The position numbers and the translations under genes were made by a program. A model generated the notes under the pieces. It was not told the origin of the DNA. It saw nothing but the letters and a program-made list of their open reading frames with translations, and did not search any database. From an uncultured Sphingorhabdus sp. (GTDB lineage: Bacteria; Pseudomonadota; Alphaproteobacteria; Sphingomonadales; Sphingomonadaceae), in assembly GCA_937873665.1 (NCBI GenBank), contig CALMYW010000474.1:1-6758 (forward strand): a DNA stretch of 6,758 bases. The letters are read 5' to 3'. This document shows, piece after piece, positions 5,687 through 6,758 of the stretch; position 1 is the stretch's first letter, and the number at the start of each line of letters is the position of its first letter.

Positions 5687-6069
5687 CGGATGAGCTGAAT
5701 GTTGAGCCCCGCCACCTCGACCTTGGCCCAAGCCTGATCGGCGGTGATGGCGGGTAGGCCCTCCGCGATAGCCAGCGCCATGCAGGATCGATCACCCAAG
5801 CCACTGCCATATGCCTTGGTTGCGGGATAAATGGCCGCAGCCGCTACAGCATCATCCCGGCCATGCGGGCGAACATCCAGATGCAAGGCATCGAGCAAGT
5901 CCAGCGAAGTCGCGATCGGGATACCTCGCCGCAACAACTCCTTGATCACCTCTTGAAAGTTGACCGCCGAGATGATTGCGTCGCCAACATGGCGCGCAAC
6001 AACGTCTGCTCCCGGCTCGTCGCGCAGAAGAGAGAGAATGGCGGAGGCGTCAAAAACAACCGACGCCAT
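5683..6069 (-). CDS. vapC: VapC-type PIN-domain toxin (system 2)
   Basis: This 128-aa PIN-domain ribonuclease toxin carries the acidic quartet D7 (VFDASAIL), E40 (NFQEVI), D93 (LGDRSCMA) and D111 (ITADQAW). These are the same positions as in the toxin at 1693-2076, of which it is a diverged paralogue (shared DASA, LDVRP and LGDR motifs). It starts 2 nt after the vapB stop and overlaps the resolvase fragment by 4 nt at its end, so the three were one operon. The reading frame is intact, unlike the neighbouring resolvase, which fits selection for keeping a toxin-antitoxin pair balanced. The RNA target is unknown. Confidence 0.93.
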   Translation of the reverse strand: MASVVFDASAILSLLRDEPGADVVARHVGDAIISAVNFQEVIKELLRRGIPIATSLDLLDALHLDVRPHGRDDAVAAAAIYPATKAYGSGLGDRSCMALAIAEGLPAITADQAWAKVEVAGLNIQLIR

Positions 6070-6071
6070 TC

Positions 6072-6329
6072 TCAGGCCTCATCTTCGCGGGCGGCCTCGG
6101 CCCGACGCTCGACGATGAAATCATCAACCGTGAAGTCGTTGGTGGCATACTGGCGATAGAGGCCTTGGGCGCGTTTGATGCTCTGTCTGATCGAGGTCAG
6201 TTTGATCTCACCGCCTTCAACGGAAAACACCACTGTTCCTCCGTCTGCCATGCCGAGTGCTTCGCGCACCATCTTTGGCAAAACCAAACGACCATTGTGG
6301 GCAACTCTGGCGTCGAATGCCTTTCCCAT
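6072..6329 (-). CDS. vapB: VapB-type antitoxin, AbrB/SpoVT-like (system 2)
   Basis: This 85-aa antitoxin has an AbrB-like swapped-hairpin domain at residues 5-46 (FDARVAHNGRLVLPKMVREALGMADGGTVVFSVEGGEIKLTS) and a helical tail ending VDDFIVERRAEAAREDEA that should bind VapC. The ATG at 6329 is chosen because GAGG (6336-6339) lies 6 nt upstream and the family N-terminus begins close to it. An ATG at 6347 and more distant in-frame starts would add residues unlike the family. The gene is followed after 2 nt by vapC. An inverted repeat about 22-45 bp upstream is the likely operator. Confidence 0.92.
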   Translation of the reverse strand: MGKAFDARVAHNGRLVLPKMVREALGMADGGTVVFSVEGGEIKLTSIRQSIKRAQGLYRQYATNDFTVDDFIVERRAEAAREDEA

Positions 6330-6350
6330 ATCAAACCTCGCAATCATAAA

Positions 6351-6374
6351 ATGGCACTTTTCAACTTGTGCCAT
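6351..6374. promoter_or_regulatory. Inverted repeat upstream of vapBC system 2, probable operator
   Basis: ATGGCAC (6351-6357) and GTGCCAT (6368-6374) are perfect 7-bp inverted arms separated by 10 bp, so the centres lie about 17 bp apart. This suits a dimer or tetramer of AbrB-like antitoxin bound just upstream of vapB. I could not fix a convincing -35/-10 pair. The function is inferred. Confidence 0.5.
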
Positions 6375-6426
6375 AAAACAGAAAATGTCGCAACCAGAAC
6401 CAGTGCTCAGAGGGATCAGCCCTGCG

Positions 6427-6456
6427 CTGTCCAGAAAACGAGCATTCTGTGGACGG
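6427..6456. other. Imperfect dyad upstream of vapBC2, possible resolvase-site remnant
   Basis: GTCCAGAA (6429-6436) and TTCTGTGGAC (6445-6454) form an inverted repeat with a two-base asymmetry over about 28 bp. The size and the GTCC/GGAC outer ends would suit a serine resolvase subsite, and such sites usually lie upstream of the resolvase operon. The resolvase here is a dead fragment. This is weak evidence; it may be chance. Confidence 0.25.
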
Positions 6457-6516
6457 CGGCGGAGATGCATGGCCGGCCCCGCTCAATGCATCCATTAAAT
6501 GCGTCTCTCTACGGAG

Positions 6517-6703
6517 TGTGGATTAGCGTCAGAGTGGGACCCCGCCCTCACGGAGGCTATGACTTTGATTTTTAATCCTAAACTGGCGCATGAAAGGGGT
6601 CCCGATAGGCGCCGTTCGGAACCCCAATCAAAACCGGCTTGTTACGCCGTTTCAAGATGATAGATCGCAAAATGGGAGGGGCCCGCTCCAACGCCGATCC
6701 ACA
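6517..6703 (-). mobile_element. 187-bp MITE-like palindromic element, copy R (inverted relative to copy L)
   Basis: Read on the minus strand from 6703, it begins TGTGGATCGGCGTTGGAGCG. Its other end, on the plus strand from 6517, begins TGTGGATTAGCGTCAGAG. Both ends lead into GGG(A)CCCC. A 30-bp near-perfect palindrome centred on GGCGCC (6596-6625) sits at the middle of the element, and weaker symmetry extends outward, so a single strand could fold into one long hairpin. Minus-strand copy R aligns with plus-strand copy L along its length (shared blocks near CTAT.ATCTTGAA, GGGACCCC and TTTAGG). The two copies thus face each other with equivalent ends outward. Flanks CGGAG and AACCT show no target duplication. 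No gene lies inside. Confidence 0.8.
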
Positions 6704-6758
6704 AACCTTGCGGAAGCCGATCAGGCGCGAACATTCCTCGGCGGTATCGCGATCGGTC
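6704..6758. other. Unassigned right edge
   Basis: These 55 bases lie beyond copy R. Two minus-strand frames are open here. One, reading TDRDTAEECSRLIGFRKV, runs on into copy R and stops at 6578-6580; the other stops at a TAA inside copy R, at 6634-6636. Either could be the cut end of a gene interrupted by the element, but too little sequence is present to recognise a family. It is not the missing upstream part of the glucan synthase as far as I can tell. Confidence 0.3.

Noticed and set aside
5976..6575. Plus-strand frame of 199 codons across vapB2 and the element
   Set aside because: Antisense to vapB2 and its control region, and it runs into the non-coding repeat; no recognisable features.
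5329..6703. Reading the whole interval as one IS21-type element that lost istAB
   Set aside because: Each 187-bp end unit has its own pair of inverted termini and its own central palindrome, so two separate small elements fit better than a single element with two ends.

Overview
The window is GC-rich and the gene families (NnrS, cyclic beta-1,2-glucan synthase, VapBC and ParDE pairs) suit an alphaproteobacterium, perhaps a sphingomonad. That assignment is inference from style and family content; there is no rRNA or other marker here. The region reads as accessory DNA: three type II toxin-antitoxin (TA) pairs, two recombinase genes from different families, one complete IS3-family insertion sequence, two copies of a 187-bp palindromic element, and fragments of at least three interrupted genes.

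Positions 1-3010 form one minus-strand block. Read in the direction of transcription it runs parD-parE, a 137-bp gap with a strong dyad (2398-2431), vapB-vapC, a tyrosine recombinase that starts 2 nt after the vapC stop, and then the N-terminal 212 codons of nnrS, which run off the left edge. A 19-bp palindrome precedes parD and is the likely ParD operator.

Positions 3217-5328 hold two gene remnants separated by an IS3-family element (3585-4853, 1269 bp). The left remnant is the C-terminus of an unrecognised protein. The right remnant is an internal piece of a cyclic beta-1,2-glucan synthase. The IS has orfA, orfB, terminal repeats and a canonical GGGAAAC -1 frameshift site, but no target duplication, so its flanks were probably brought together by deletion or recombination.

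Positions 5329-6703 are the most unusual part. Two diverged copies of a 187-bp element (5329-5515 and 6517-6703) lie in opposite orientation. Both start TGT and end ACA, and each has a palindrome at its exact centre. They bracket a 1001-bp segment with a second vapBC pair, whose vapC overlaps (ATGA) the start of a serine resolvase gene. That resolvase is cut after codon 57 at the exact edge of the left element, and the outer edge of the same element cuts the glucan synthase remnant.

The recurring pattern is vapB-vapC-recombinase, found once with a tyrosine and once with a serine recombinase. This fits TA modules acting as stabilising partners of recombination modules, as known for Tn3-family transposons. 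The 187-bp elements look like non-autonomous, MITE-like repeats that mobilise or rearrange such modules. The last 55 bases (6704-6758) could not be assigned.
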